From a virus: a DNA stretch of 21,473 nt. Made by a program: the position numbers and the translations under genes. The stretch spans positions 1-21,473 of the IMG/VR virus record IMGVR_UViG_3300032157_000047. One strand, written 5' to 3'. Below, in pieces: positions 15,123 through 21,473 of the stretch. The notes beneath the pieces were generated by a model that saw nothing but the letters and a program-made list of their open reading frames with translations, ran no database searches and was not told the DNA's origin. The number at the start of each line of letters is the position of its first letter. Position 1 is the stretch's first letter.

Positions 15123-16148
15123 TCAGCAGCGGCGGCGCCTGCGATTGATGAGTAGCCCGCCATCGCCGTTCGCAGCGATGCCGGTCGCGACGAGGTCGAC
15201 CAAGCGGCCATCGAGAGCCATCTGACCAGCGTCGACCATGATCGCGACCGATGCCAGAAGCCCCACCTGCTGGCCTTCCAGACACAAGTCCCCCGAGGCC
15301 ACATCGATTAGCGCCTGCGCGAGGAGTGCGATCTGTTGGCCTTCGAGGACGAGATCGGTGTCGTCCCCAGGCTGTGTCAGGATGAAGGGGAGTTCCTGGC
15401 CCTCGAGCGCGAGCTGGCCGTGCGTGACGGGCATCACGGCAAGGTCGCTCGCCAGCAGGTTCACGGTCTGCCCTTCCAGGCACAGGCCACCGTAGTCGAC
15501 GGTGATGGCCGCGCCGCCCGCCGAAACTTGGATGAGCGCCACCGCCGATGCCTGCCAGGCGTCCGCTACGTTTTGCGTGACACTGAAGTTGTCGCTTGAT
15601 CCCGTCGCGATCTTGTAGGCATAGATGTACCGGCCGCCGTCGCCGTTGGTCGCGCTGGCGAGCTGTGTCCATCCGTTGTTGAGGGTGAACGTCGCACCGT
15701 TGCGGTTGACGAGAACGGCAAGCAGGAGGTCGCCAGCGGTCGCGGTCAGCGCGACGACGCAGTTGACACTGTCGCCGGTGATGACGGGGTTCGCGCTCGC
15801 CGACGAACGCACCGTCGTCGTTTGGTCGGCATCCTGTACCGTGACCGCCATCTGTCCATGACTCGAAGGGCTGTTCGTGACCCAAGTCATGTCCATGTTC
15901 GAGGCGCCGCCGATCTCCGCTTCCTTGAAGATCGCGATGCCCGTGCCGCTTCTGCTGTTACCGGCCGTGTCATCGCCGGTCGTGGTCGGCGAGCGTGTAT
16001 TCCCGTTCCAGAGAACAGTCGAAAGCGACGTGGCACCAGTGCGGCGGTTCCAGCACAGATCGACGACCAGCCGGTTCGAGCCCGCCTGCGCGGTGAGGCT
16101 CGTGTTGTCGTTCTGGTTAACTGGTGTGCCGACTACGCCGATGGTCAT
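15123..16148 (-). CDS. Virion protein with five C-terminal LEGQ repeats
   Basis: A 341-residue protein. Residues 1 to about 210 form a beta-rich domain with the repeated feel of LTAQAGSNRLVVDLCWNR and LTATAGDLLLAVLVNRNGA. Residues about 220-321 carry five copies of a roughly 22-residue unit with consensus G-x-L-x-L-E-G-Q-x-V-x-L-L-A (at about 220, 244, 264, 286 and 308), which should give a stacked beta structure. The C-terminus is odd: NRRRRRC. GAGGTG lies 6 bases before the ATG. It sits between a beta-helix protein and the tail adaptor, so it is probably a virion appendage or decoration. No named family is recognised. Confidence 0.72.
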   Translation of the reverse strand: MTIGVVGTPVNQNDNTSLTAQAGSNRLVVDLCWNRRTGATSLSTVLWNGNTRSPTTTGDDTAGNSRSGTGIAIFKEAEIGGASNMDMTWVTNSPSSHGQMAVTVQDADQTTTVRSSASANPVITGDSVNCVVALTATAGDLLLAVLVNRNGATFTLNNGWTQLASATNGDGGRYIYAYKIATGSSDNFSVTQNVADAWQASAVALIQVSAGGAAITVDYGGLCLEGQTVNLLASDLAVMPVTHGQLALEGQELPFILTQPGDDTDLVLEGQQIALLAQALIDVASGDLCLEGQQVGLLASVAIMVDAGQMALDGRLVDLVATGIAANGDGGLLINRRRRRC

Positions 16149-16157
16149 GTCAGCACC

Positions 16158-17699
16158 TCACGCGAAGTCGCAGCCGATGCGAGTAACGCCCACTGGCAGG
16201 TTTCCCCACGCGCCCATGTCGACCACGCTGCCGCCCGTGGTGCCGTCAGAGCGGCCGGCGTTGAGTGCGCTTGACGTCGCAGCGAGTCGAAAACGGTTCG
16301 CGAAGGTGCCGGTCTGCGTGAACATCAGCGCCGTGTTCTGCGAGGACTGCACGGCGTGCGCCTCGACGAGTGATGTGGAAATGCCGCCTGCGGCCTGCAC
16401 TGCTGCGGCCATCGTGGCAAGCGAGCTGTGCTCGCCGCCAGAGTCTGGCCCGTATGTCGAGTCCGAGAGCAGGCGCCACCGCGAGCCTGTGTTCGGATAC
16501 CAGTTGTAGTCGACGAGCCCAGGCGCCAGCGGGTTAAACGAATGCATCTTCCGCTCGAAGATATTCATGCCGCCGAACATGATGTTATTGAAGCTGCGCG
16601 ACTGGCCGGCGATGTTAGAGTTCACCGCAAAGCCGATGTGCGGGTTGTTGCCAGGACTCAAGGCGTAAACGGTGTTGTTGTGGATGTAGATCGGGTCTTT
16701 CATCGGCGTGCGCGAGGCGCCGCTGCCGAGAGTTGCGTGCATGGCGATGCCGCCGCCCGCGACGTTGATCACGTTGTTGCGGATGTAGGTGATAAGCCCA
16801 GTCGCCGCGATCGGGCTCACGCCACCGACCCAGTCGGCAATGCCGACCGTGTTGCGCGTCTCCTGGACGTAGTTGTATTCGCAGACGAAGCCAGGACTCG
16901 GGTATTCCTTGCCGTAGATTCCGCTCGCCTGGACGAACGTGTTGTAGCGGATCGTGGTGTTGCGGCTGTACCAGCAGATGAGGCACGACAGATGGTCAGG
17001 CGTCGTAGGGCTCCACGAGATGATGTCGTGGATGTAGTTGTTCTCAATGAGCAGATTGTCGGTGTTGAACGTCTGGATCGGACAGATGTTCGCGCCGTCA
17101 GCGGCGTAGTTGCCGCCGTTGTTGTTGGCCTGCGCGTCGTTGCAGTCGAAAAGCTCGCAATTGATGATCGCGCAGTTCGCGTAGCCGAAGCCGGTGTTGG
17201 GGCCTTCGCCGATGCGGATGAGCACGGTCTGCTCGCCGGACATGCGAAGGCCGTCGAAAATGATGTTGCCGGCGGTGACGCCCACCGTGTTGGCGAACAC
17301 GCCGCCCTCGTGCGGCTGGTGGAATCCGTTGAAGATGCCGCCCGACTTGCTGCCGGTGTAGGTGCCGCCAGGCGTTTTCGCCGTGATGTGCGCGCCGCGC
17401 GGGTTTACCGACTTGATGATGGTCGGCGAGAGCGCCGAGCCACCTGCGATGTTGAACAACGGAACCGCAAATGGTCTCGTCGGCGCATTGAGCGCGCTCA
17501 CGTCATAGGTGCCGTCGAGGAAGCCGACCGTGCGGCCGGCGTACGTCGCGCGCTTGGTGGTGAGTGCGGTGATCGCCCAGGGCTGCGCTTCGGTGCCGGG
17601 ATTGCTATCCGACCCATTGGGGCCGATGTAGTAGTCGATCGCCGCCGCTACGGGGAAGAGCCCGATCGCGTCTCGTGCGCGAATTGCGAGGCCGACCAT
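16158..17699 (-). CDS. Right-handed beta-helix protein (spike or pectate-lyase-like)
   Basis: A 513-residue protein. Residues about 22-41 (DYYIGPNGSDSNPGTEAQPW) are the standard entry to pectate-lyase-like right-handed beta-helix proteins, followed by ITALTTKRATYAGRTVGFLDGTY and then many short turns with Asn/Gly at regular spacing (LLIENNYIHDI, TTIRYNTFV, TYIRNNVINVAGGGIAM, PIYIHNNTVYAL). These are beta-helix coils. The family includes polysaccharide lyases and phage depolymerases; no catalytic site can be assigned. It lacks a gp17-like particle-binding domain, so it may attach through a neighbour (the 149- or 341-residue proteins). CCGGAGG lies 6 bases upstream of the ATG. Receptor binding or capsule degradation is inferred. 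Confidence 0.8.
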   Translation of the reverse strand: MVGLAIRARDAIGLFPVAAAIDYYIGPNGSDSNPGTEAQPWAITALTTKRATYAGRTVGFLDGTYDVSALNAPTRPFAVPLFNIAGGSALSPTIIKSVNPRGAHITAKTPGGTYTGSKSGGIFNGFHQPHEGGVFANTVGVTAGNIIFDGLRMSGEQTVLIRIGEGPNTGFGYANCAIINCELFDCNDAQANNNGGNYAADGANICPIQTFNTDNLLIENNYIHDIISWSPTTPDHLSCLICWYSRNTTIRYNTFVQASGIYGKEYPSPGFVCEYNYVQETRNTVGIADWVGGVSPIAATGLITYIRNNVINVAGGGIAMHATLGSGASRTPMKDPIYIHNNTVYALSPGNNPHIGFAVNSNIAGQSRSFNNIMFGGMNIFERKMHSFNPLAPGLVDYNWYPNTGSRWRLLSDSTYGPDSGGEHSSLATMAAAVQAAGGISTSLVEAHAVQSSQNTALMFTQTGTFANRFRLAATSSALNAGRSDGTTGGSVVDMGAWGNLPVGVTRIGCDFA

Positions 17700-17712
17700 G
17701 CGCGGCCTCCGG

Positions 17713-18162
17713 TTAGGAGATCGTGCCGGGTCCGAGCCGGAAGATACCGTTCGCGCCCACGTCGAACGTGAACGTGTTGCCCGATGTCACCGTGATCGAC
17801 GAGCCGTAATCGAGGTATCCGACGAGCGGATCGGCCGGTGATGTTGGCGTGTCGTTGTAAACGATCGGGTAGCGGAACGGGCCGATCGAGCCGCCCGATG
17901 CCGTGATGACTTCGTCGGCCGAAGTGAACTGCCAGATGCCGGTGCCGGCGCCGGTCTCGGCCCAGGCTTCCGAGTCGAGCGTGTTGCCGTCGTCGGTGTA
18001 GCCGTTGCCAGGGGTGATCTCGGTGACATCGCTCCAGGTGTCGTCGGTCGCCTTGACCGGGGCGGTGTTCGAAAGCCCGAGCTTGAACGAGCCGGTCGAG
18101 AGGTTGTGCACCCCGGTGCCCAGGTGGTTGCCGAACTCATCGTAGAAAATGAACGCGGCCAT
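17713..18162 (-). CDS. Beta-rich phage structural protein, unknown
   Basis: A 149-residue acidic, Thr/Gly-rich protein starting AAFIFYDEFGNHLGTGVHNL and containing FKLGLSNTAPVKATDDTWSDVTEI, a pattern that recurs in small virion proteins of tailed phages annotated only as structural. GGGAGG is 8 bases before the ATG. It begins 1 base after the stop of the coiled-coil gene and precedes the beta-helix gene. A base, adaptor or decoration role is likely but not shown. Confidence 0.75.
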   Translation of the reverse strand: MAAFIFYDEFGNHLGTGVHNLSTGSFKLGLSNTAPVKATDDTWSDVTEITPGNGYTDDGNTLDSEAWAETGAGTGIWQFTSADEVITASGGSIGPFRYPIVYNDTPTSPADPLVGYLDYGSSITVTSGNTFTFDVGANGIFRLGPGTIS

Positions 18163-18163
18163 T

Positions 18164-18421
18164 TCAGTTGCCTCCCAGGAGCTTTGCGATGGCGCCGATC
18201 CGCTGCTTCAGCGCAAACCACCGCTCACGTCCGCCGAGCGCAGCCCAGTACGCGGCTTTCGCTTCCATCGCCTTCACGCGATAGGTCTCGGCCTCGTTCG
18301 CCGCGGCATCGGCCGCCTTGCGAAGTGGCGCAGCCTTGGCCTGCAGTTCATCGCGCTCGGCGCAGGCGCGGTCGTATTCGGCCCTGAGGCCCTCTTTCGA
18401 GTACGGGTCGGTCGCGCTCAT
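18164..18421 (-). CDS. Small coiled-coil protein, unknown
   Basis: An 85-residue protein, Ala/Glu/Lys/Arg-rich and almost wholly helical (EYDRACAERDELQAKAAPLRKAADAAANEAETYR in two parts), with a Gly-rich end (IGAIAKLLGGN). Start ATG overlaps the preceding stop (ATGA) and has GAGGAAG close upstream. No membrane segment. Function not recognised; possibly a small assembly or virion-associated factor. Confidence 0.72.
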   Translation of the reverse strand: MSATDPYSKEGLRAEYDRACAERDELQAKAAPLRKAADAAANEAETYRVKAMEAKAAYWAALGGRERWFALKQRIGAIAKLLGGN

Positions 18422-18708
18422 TGCTTCCTCGGAAGGACCCGCAGGTCCGTGTAAAAGGTGACGCTCGACAGGTGGCGCATCGAAGCGGGGCCGGCGCAGT
18501 CGATTTCGAGGTCGATGTGCTTGTCATCGGCCCAGACGCGGCAGAAGTAGGGATGCTCGAGCGTGCGGTCGAGCTCCCAGACATCGCCGACGCGGTGCGG
18601 CTCACCGTCACGCGGCACGGTCTGTGCGTTGCGTTTGATGGGGTATCCCATCGGCTGCCGGCGCGCGTTGAGCGGCTGCATGTGAATGATGGCGTGCGGC
18701 ACGTTCAT
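18418..18708 (-). CDS. Unknown 96-residue protein in the head gene cluster
   Basis: Starts NVPHAIIHMQPLNARRQP and ends FYTDLRVLPRKQ. Mixed composition with the segment WELDRTLEHPYFCRVWADDKHI; no signal peptide or membrane helix. Overlaps both neighbours by 4 bases (ATGA), so it is co-translated in the head-to-tail gene run. No family recognised. Confidence 0.7.
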   Translation of the reverse strand: MNVPHAIIHMQPLNARRQPMGYPIKRNAQTVPRDGEPHRVGDVWELDRTLEHPYFCRVWADDKHIDLEIDCAGPASMRHLSSVTFYTDLRVLPRKQ

Positions 18709-19055
18709 CGGCGCGCCACCAGCGTGATTGCCAGCGCTGTGGTGCCGTCACCGGCGGTACAGCGGGGGCGGATGTAGCGGGTGAGCTCCGAGATCTGCTC
18801 TAGATCAGCCGCGGTCTTGACGATGTCGTTGCCCTGCGGATCGGTGAGCAGTTGGTAGTTCGTGCCGTCGTTGCTGCCTTCCATCTGCACGGAGCCAGCG
18901 GCGCCAAATGTGCCCTCGATCTGCACCGACCGATCGGCGTACTGCGGAAATTCAACCGCGACGCCGGATTCGCCATTGGCGAGCGATGCCCAGCGGGCCA
19001 CCGCGCATTCGGCGATTCCGTTCGGGTTGTAGGTGACTGTGACGGCGGTCGACAT
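18705..19055 (-). CDS. Small beta-rich virion protein (decoration candidate)
   Basis: A 116-residue protein. After a short N-terminus (STAVTVTYNPNGIAECA) it shows beta strands VQIEGTFGAAGSVQMEGSND followed by GTNYQLLTDPQGN and a final strand TALAITLVARR. The GSNDGTNY...DPQGN pattern is frequent in small phage surface or capsid-associated proteins. Only a weak GGCGGA precedes the ATG. Capsid decoration is inferred from its place three genes after the capsid. Confidence 0.7.
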   Translation of the reverse strand: MSTAVTVTYNPNGIAECAVARWASLANGESGVAVEFPQYADRSVQIEGTFGAAGSVQMEGSNDGTNYQLLTDPQGNDIVKTAADLEQISELTRYIRPRCTAGDGTTALAITLVARR

Positions 19056-19067
19056 GGGTGTCCGCCG

Positions 19068-19262
19068 TTACGCGATCGGACCGGTCTCGCGAACGATGAG
19101 GTACGACTTGATCGCCTCCAGGCCGCGAAGGATCGCGTCCTTGTTGGCGTACACCGTGTCGTTCACGCGTAGTTCGATCGTCTCGCCCGAGGTTGAGCCG
19201 CCTTCGGTGACCTGGTGCGGGAAGTGCTCCCCGATGACGACGCTGTAGAAGCGGTCTGCCAC
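19068..19262 (-). CDS. Unknown 64-residue protein
   Basis: GTG start at 19262, with AAGGG 8 bases upstream, 9 bases after the previous stop. Sequence begins ADRFYSVVIGEHFPHQVTEG and ends IKSYLIVRETGPIA. Soluble, mixed alpha/beta. Its position among capsid-proximal genes and its good ribosome site support a real gene; function not recognised. Confidence 0.72.
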   Translation of the reverse strand: MADRFYSVVIGEHFPHQVTEGGSTSGETIELRVNDTVYANKDAILRGLEAIKSYLIVRETGPIA

Positions 19263-19271
19263 GGCGAGCCC

Positions 19272-19790
19272 TTACGACGCCCAGTAGGCGCGCAGGCCAA
19301 TCGTGCCGGCCGCGGTGGTGGCCGCGGTGAGCGTCACGACAACGTCGTAGGTGACGTTCGGGTCGGCGGTGAGGCCCAGGCGCTGCCAGAGCGGCTTTTC
19401 CAGATCGGCGAGACCGAAGCCCGCGCCCGCGTCAGTCGCATCCGCCTCGTGCTGCACTTCGGTGCCGGTCGTGATCGCCGAGGCGATCGACTGGGCCGAA
19501 GCGTAGAAGTCGACGTCGACCACCGCGCCACCGTCTGCGGTCGTGCGGTAGATGCCGATGTCAGCCGCGCCGGAGGTGATGGCGTCGCAGTAGAGCTTGA
19601 TGATCTCCCCGACAGCGTTCGAGGGGATCTGCCCCATGATGTACTTGGACGCGATCGAGTCGCCGTTGGCGGCCTCGGCGGTCGCTGCGAACTGCTGCAC
19701 GGCACCCGACACGGCAGCCGGGTTGTTGATCGTGCGCGGCACCGCGTCGCGGTTGGTGATCTGCGTGGATTTGACGGTTACGACGGCCAT
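19272..19790 (-). CDS. Structural protein following the major capsid gene
   Basis: A 172-residue, Ala/Thr-rich, beta-type protein (starts AVVTVKSTQITNRDAVPRT; has QIPSNAVGEIIKLYCDAI and DIGIYRTTADGGAVVDVDFY). AAGGAA lies 8 bases before the ATG. Proteins with this pattern follow the capsid gene in many temperate podoviruses and are detected or annotated as virion components, most likely a decoration or capsid-stabilising protein. This is from memory and not provable here. Confidence 0.78.
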   Translation of the reverse strand: MAVVTVKSTQITNRDAVPRTINNPAAVSGAVQQFAATAEAANGDSIASKYIMGQIPSNAVGEIIKLYCDAITSGAADIGIYRTTADGGAVVDVDFYASAQSIASAITTGTEVQHEADATDAGAGFGLADLEKPLWQRLGLTADPNVTYDVVVTLTAATTAAGTIGLRAYWAS

Positions 19791-19825
19791 GTTCGATTTC
19801 CTTCAGTAGTTCAGGAGGTGGCCGA

Positions 19826-20740
19826 TTACCGGCACCAGATGCGGATGACGCGCTCCTTCTCGAGCCGCGTCGCGCCGCCGGTCATCATCACGTACGCCTG
19901 CCACGGCAGGCCCTTCAGGTCCTTGCGCTGGCTGATGTCGGTGACCTGGCTCTGCCAGGTGCCGTAGTACATGCCGCGCTTCACCCACAGCGGCACCATG
20001 GTCGAGGTGCCTGCCGCATCGTCGGTGCCGGTGCCGAGCAACTGGGTGTGACGGATCTTCGTGCCGAGGAACTCGGTCACCTTGCCGTTCACCAGCACCG
20101 GCTTGTCGTTGAAGTCGAGCGAGGTCACCTGGATCTCACCGAGCAGATCGTCGTGCTCGTTCGCGGTCACCGCCATGTACGGATCTTCTCCGTCATCGAG
20201 GGCGACATCGTTCTCGCGCAGGCGACGCAGGCCTTCGCGAAACTTCGGAATGTTGAGGCCGGAGGCGGCGCCGCCGACGCCGACCGACACGTTCTGGCCC
20301 GACGCCGTGGTGAGCGCGGTGCCGAAGGTCTCGGTCGTGCCGGCGTTCACACCGGTGAGCGAGTCGGCGAAGAAGCCGGTGATGATGTGCCGATCCTTGC
20401 GGCGATTCACCGCGAAGTGCGCGTTTTCCACGTACTTCGATTTCGGATCGGTGAGGAGCTTCAGTGCGTCGAAGGTGTCGAGCAGCTGCGGCAGGTCCGA
20501 GCTGATCGGGAACACCCAGCGCCGGGATGCGGGGCTGTCGACACGACCGATCGGCTCGAAGCGACCGATGATGTCCTGCATCTCGATCTTGCCGATCTGA
20601 TCGACGGGGCTTGCCTTTTCTCCCGAGTGGTTGCCGGTTTCGACCCAGTTGCCGAAGCGGCTGTTTTTCTGCTGAACCAGAAAGTCGATATTGCGAGAGA
20701 ACTCGGTGAAGTAGTGGCTTGGGACGTTGACGCCGGACAT
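19826..20740 (-). CDS. Major capsid protein
   Basis: A 304-residue protein starting MSGVNVPSHYFTEFSRNID at ATG 20740, preceded by CGGAG at 8 bases; a GTG 9 bases earlier is in frame but less likely as it falls at the ribosome site. Features typical of the proteobacterial podovirus capsid family (HK97 fold by inference): SRFGNWVETGNHSGEKASPVD near the N-terminus, GRVDSPASRRWVFP, an N-arm to P-domain region with DRHIITGFFADS, and the C-terminal DLKGLPWQAYVMMTGGATR followed by RVIRIWC. It follows a scaffold-like gene and precedes small decoration-type genes. It has a long, repeat-bearing leader, consistent with very high expression. Confidence 0.87.
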   Translation of the reverse strand: MSGVNVPSHYFTEFSRNIDFLVQQKNSRFGNWVETGNHSGEKASPVDQIGKIEMQDIIGRFEPIGRVDSPASRRWVFPISSDLPQLLDTFDALKLLTDPKSKYVENAHFAVNRRKDRHIITGFFADSLTGVNAGTTETFGTALTTASGQNVSVGVGGAASGLNIPKFREGLRRLRENDVALDDGEDPYMAVTANEHDDLLGEIQVTSLDFNDKPVLVNGKVTEFLGTKIRHTQLLGTGTDDAAGTSTMVPLWVKRGMYYGTWQSQVTDISQRKDLKGLPWQAYVMMTGGATRLEKERVIRIWCR

Positions 20741-20782
20741 AGATAGCACTCCGAAAAACGGTGGATTCGCGTTTCTCGAAGG

Positions 20783-20941
20783 CCTTGTCCGTGAGGGGGC
20801 GCTTCTTCCCGGTTACGCCGAGCAGGCGGAGGTCTTTGCCTCAGTCAGTCGGGGAAGGTCCTTCCTTGTCGACGATCGGCGCGCGGCGCTTGCAGTGCTT
20901 TTCGCCCACCAGGCGGATGTCTTTCCATCAGTCAGTCGGGG
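20783..20941 (-). repeat. Tandem 87-base repeat with conserved hairpins
   Basis: On the - strand the first unit starts at 20941 and the second at 20854. Both begin CCCCGACTGACTGA. Next comes a small hairpin: GATG-GAAAGA-CATC in the first, GAGG-CAAAGA-CCTC in the second, where a U-A pair is replaced by G-C. A second hairpin CGCC-(5)-GGCG is kept in both. Units align without gaps for about 52 bases, then the second lacks 6 bases before a shared GACAAGG. A third partial piece (GTCGACAAGG) lies just upstream. Confidence 0.65.
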
Positions 20942-21002
20942 CGCTTGACCTTGTCGACTTGTGGCGCAAGGTGCACACCACGAGATACGAGGTCAAGCCC
21001 CC
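20938..21002 (-). repeat. Long inverted repeat upstream of the capsid gene
   Basis: Arms GGGGGCTTGACCT (21002-20990) and AGGTCAAGCGCCCC (20951-20938) can pair over 13 base pairs with one bulged base. The 38-base interior can itself pair GTGGTG with CGCCAC (one G-U). The late motif begins inside the first arm. No T-run follows, so it is not a typical intrinsic terminator; an RNA element or a DNA-binding dyad is more likely. Confidence 0.6.
20981..20996 (-). promoter_or_regulatory. Late motif, copy before the capsid gene
   Basis: TTGACCTCGTATCTCG on the - strand differs from the other two copies by one base in the first 14 (C for T at position 5). It begins 21 bases after the scaffold-like stop codon and about 255 bases before the capsid ATG. 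Like the others it is the first element after a gene end. Candidate promoter for capsid transcription. Confidence 0.5.
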
Positions 21003-21017
21003 GACGTTTCCCTGACC

Positions 21018-21473
21018 CTACGCCGCTTCCGCGATCGGGCCGAGCTCGTCGACTTTCTTCAGGTAGTCAGCTTCGCTCATCTTGCCGTCAGCACGAGCCG
21101 CGCGGGCCGCGTCGAGCTGCTCACGGGCTTGGGCCTTGGTTACCTTGCCGGTGCCATCGCCCTTGGTGAAACCGGCCTCGCCGAGTTTCGCGCCGAGCGA
21201 CTGAAAGGTTTTCAGCATGTCGGCGGTACCGAAGGCCTGCTCGTAGCGGGCGATCTTCGCATCGTCCCAGCCGGATGCCTTCATGAACCTGCGCGCTTCC
21301 TCGGATTTCTTGTCGAAGTCGCCGCCCCACTCGCCCTTGAGCGCGCCCAGCTGCTTGTCGCTGTCGGCCTTGAGTGCTGCGTCGGAGGTCTTGACGATCT
21401 CGGCGATGTGCGCGTTCCACTTCTCGGTGAGCTTGACCGCGTCGGACTTGCTGATGCCGATCTCGTGGAACCA
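21018..21473 (-). CDS. Scaffold-like capsid assembly protein, N-terminus outside window
   Basis: The frame is open to the window edge, giving 151 C-terminal residues. They start at FHEIGISKSDAVKLTEKWNA and continue through LKGEWGGDFDKKSEEARRF, DDAKIARYEQAFGTADMLK, FQSLGAKLGEAGF and a charged helical tail ending ELGPIAEAA. This pattern (helical, acidic/basic, with the LKxEWG and xLGxKLGExGF motifs) is typical of proteins encoded directly before podovirus capsid genes and annotated as scaffold or capsid assembly proteins. Scaffolds line the procapsid interior and leave on maturation. An internal ATG at 21284 is not the start. Portal and terminase genes are expected further right. Confidence 0.75.
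   Translation of the reverse strand, partial: WFHEIGISKSDAVKLTEKWNAHIAEIVKTSDAALKADSDKQLGALKGEWGGDFDKKSEEARRFMKASGWDDAKIARYEQAFGTADMLKTFQSLGAKLGEAGFTKGDGTGKVTKAQAREQLDAARAARADGKMSEADYLKKVDELGPIAEAA

Larger units (their letters stand above)
20741..21017 (-). other. Long structured leader of the capsid gene
   Basis: A 277-base gene-free stretch in an otherwise tightly packed operon (other gaps are 0-39 bases). On the - strand, from upstream to downstream, it holds a copy of the late motif, a long inverted repeat, two copies of an 87-base degenerate tandem repeat, and the capsid ribosome site. No frame with a plausible start and ribosome site exists on either strand. The likeliest role is a promoter plus structured 5' untranslated region of the capsid mRNA. 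Confidence 0.6.

Noticed and set aside
16428-17771. Long + strand open frame antisense to the beta-helix gene
   Set aside because: Same reason: Val/Asp/Arg-dominated translation with no domain, opposite a convincing beta-helix protein.
20854-20941. Hammerhead ribozyme (CTGATG followed by GAAA)
   Set aside because: The core lacks stem II and the CTGATGA/GAAAC arrangement; the bases instead form a simple four-pair hairpin conserved in both repeat units.
20783-20941. CRISPR array
   Set aside because: Only two diverged units without uniform short repeats and unique spacers; no cas genes.
20727-21015. + strand frames over the capsid leader
   Set aside because: No ribosome sites, antisense to the operon, and the apparent protein repeats simply follow from the 87-base period being a multiple of three.

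Overview
The window is the late half of a temperate, T7-like podovirus of a GC-rich Gram-negative bacterium, most likely a proteobacterium. A two-component spanin (inner-membrane Rz plus an Rz1 lipoprotein) implies a host with an outer membrane. The integration target is a tRNA-Ala(CGC) gene. The host genus cannot be read from the sequence.

Left end, + strand (1-2190): the 3' part of an excisionase-like helix-turn-helix gene, a complete tyrosine integrase with all catalytic residues, and 14 bp later the 3' half of a tRNA-Ala gene on the - strand. This half-tRNA is the phage attachment core. Its orientation, with the CCA end facing the integrase, fits an intact attP (excised, circular or virion DNA) rather than a prophage end. 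Beyond it is a glycosyltransferase family 25 gene, a likely O-antigen/LPS conversion gene at what would be the prophage border.

Lysis cassette, - strand (4211-2192, reading leftwards): three small membrane proteins, an M15-family peptidase endolysin, a two-helix holin candidate, a 67-residue protein, and Rz with Rz1 wholly nested inside it. Neighbours overlap by 1-14 bases, so translational coupling is likely.

Virion block, - strand (21473-4223, reading leftwards): scaffold-like protein (cut by the window edge), major capsid protein, a run of small structural or unknown proteins, a beta-helix protein, a protein with five LEGQ-type repeats, T7 gp11-like adaptor, gp12-like nozzle, gp13-like acyltransferase-fold protein, three internal virion (ejection) proteins equivalent in order to T7 gp14, gp15 and gp16, and a tail fibre/spike with a gp17-like N-terminus. 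The order 10-11-12-13-14-15-16-17-lysis matches T7, although the phage carries an integrase.

The most interesting unexplained signals are non-coding. A near-identical 14-16 base motif (TTGAYCTCGTATCT) occurs only after three stop codons, leading into the capsid, gp11-like and tail-fibre genes; T7 itself has late promoters before its capsid and fibre genes. Two copies lie exactly 37 bases before an ATG that has no Shine-Dalgarno sequence. The third lies in the arm of a long inverted repeat within a 277-base capsid leader that also holds an 87-base tandem repeat with conserved hairpins, one with a compensatory base-pair change. Portal, terminase, replication and repressor genes are not in the window.
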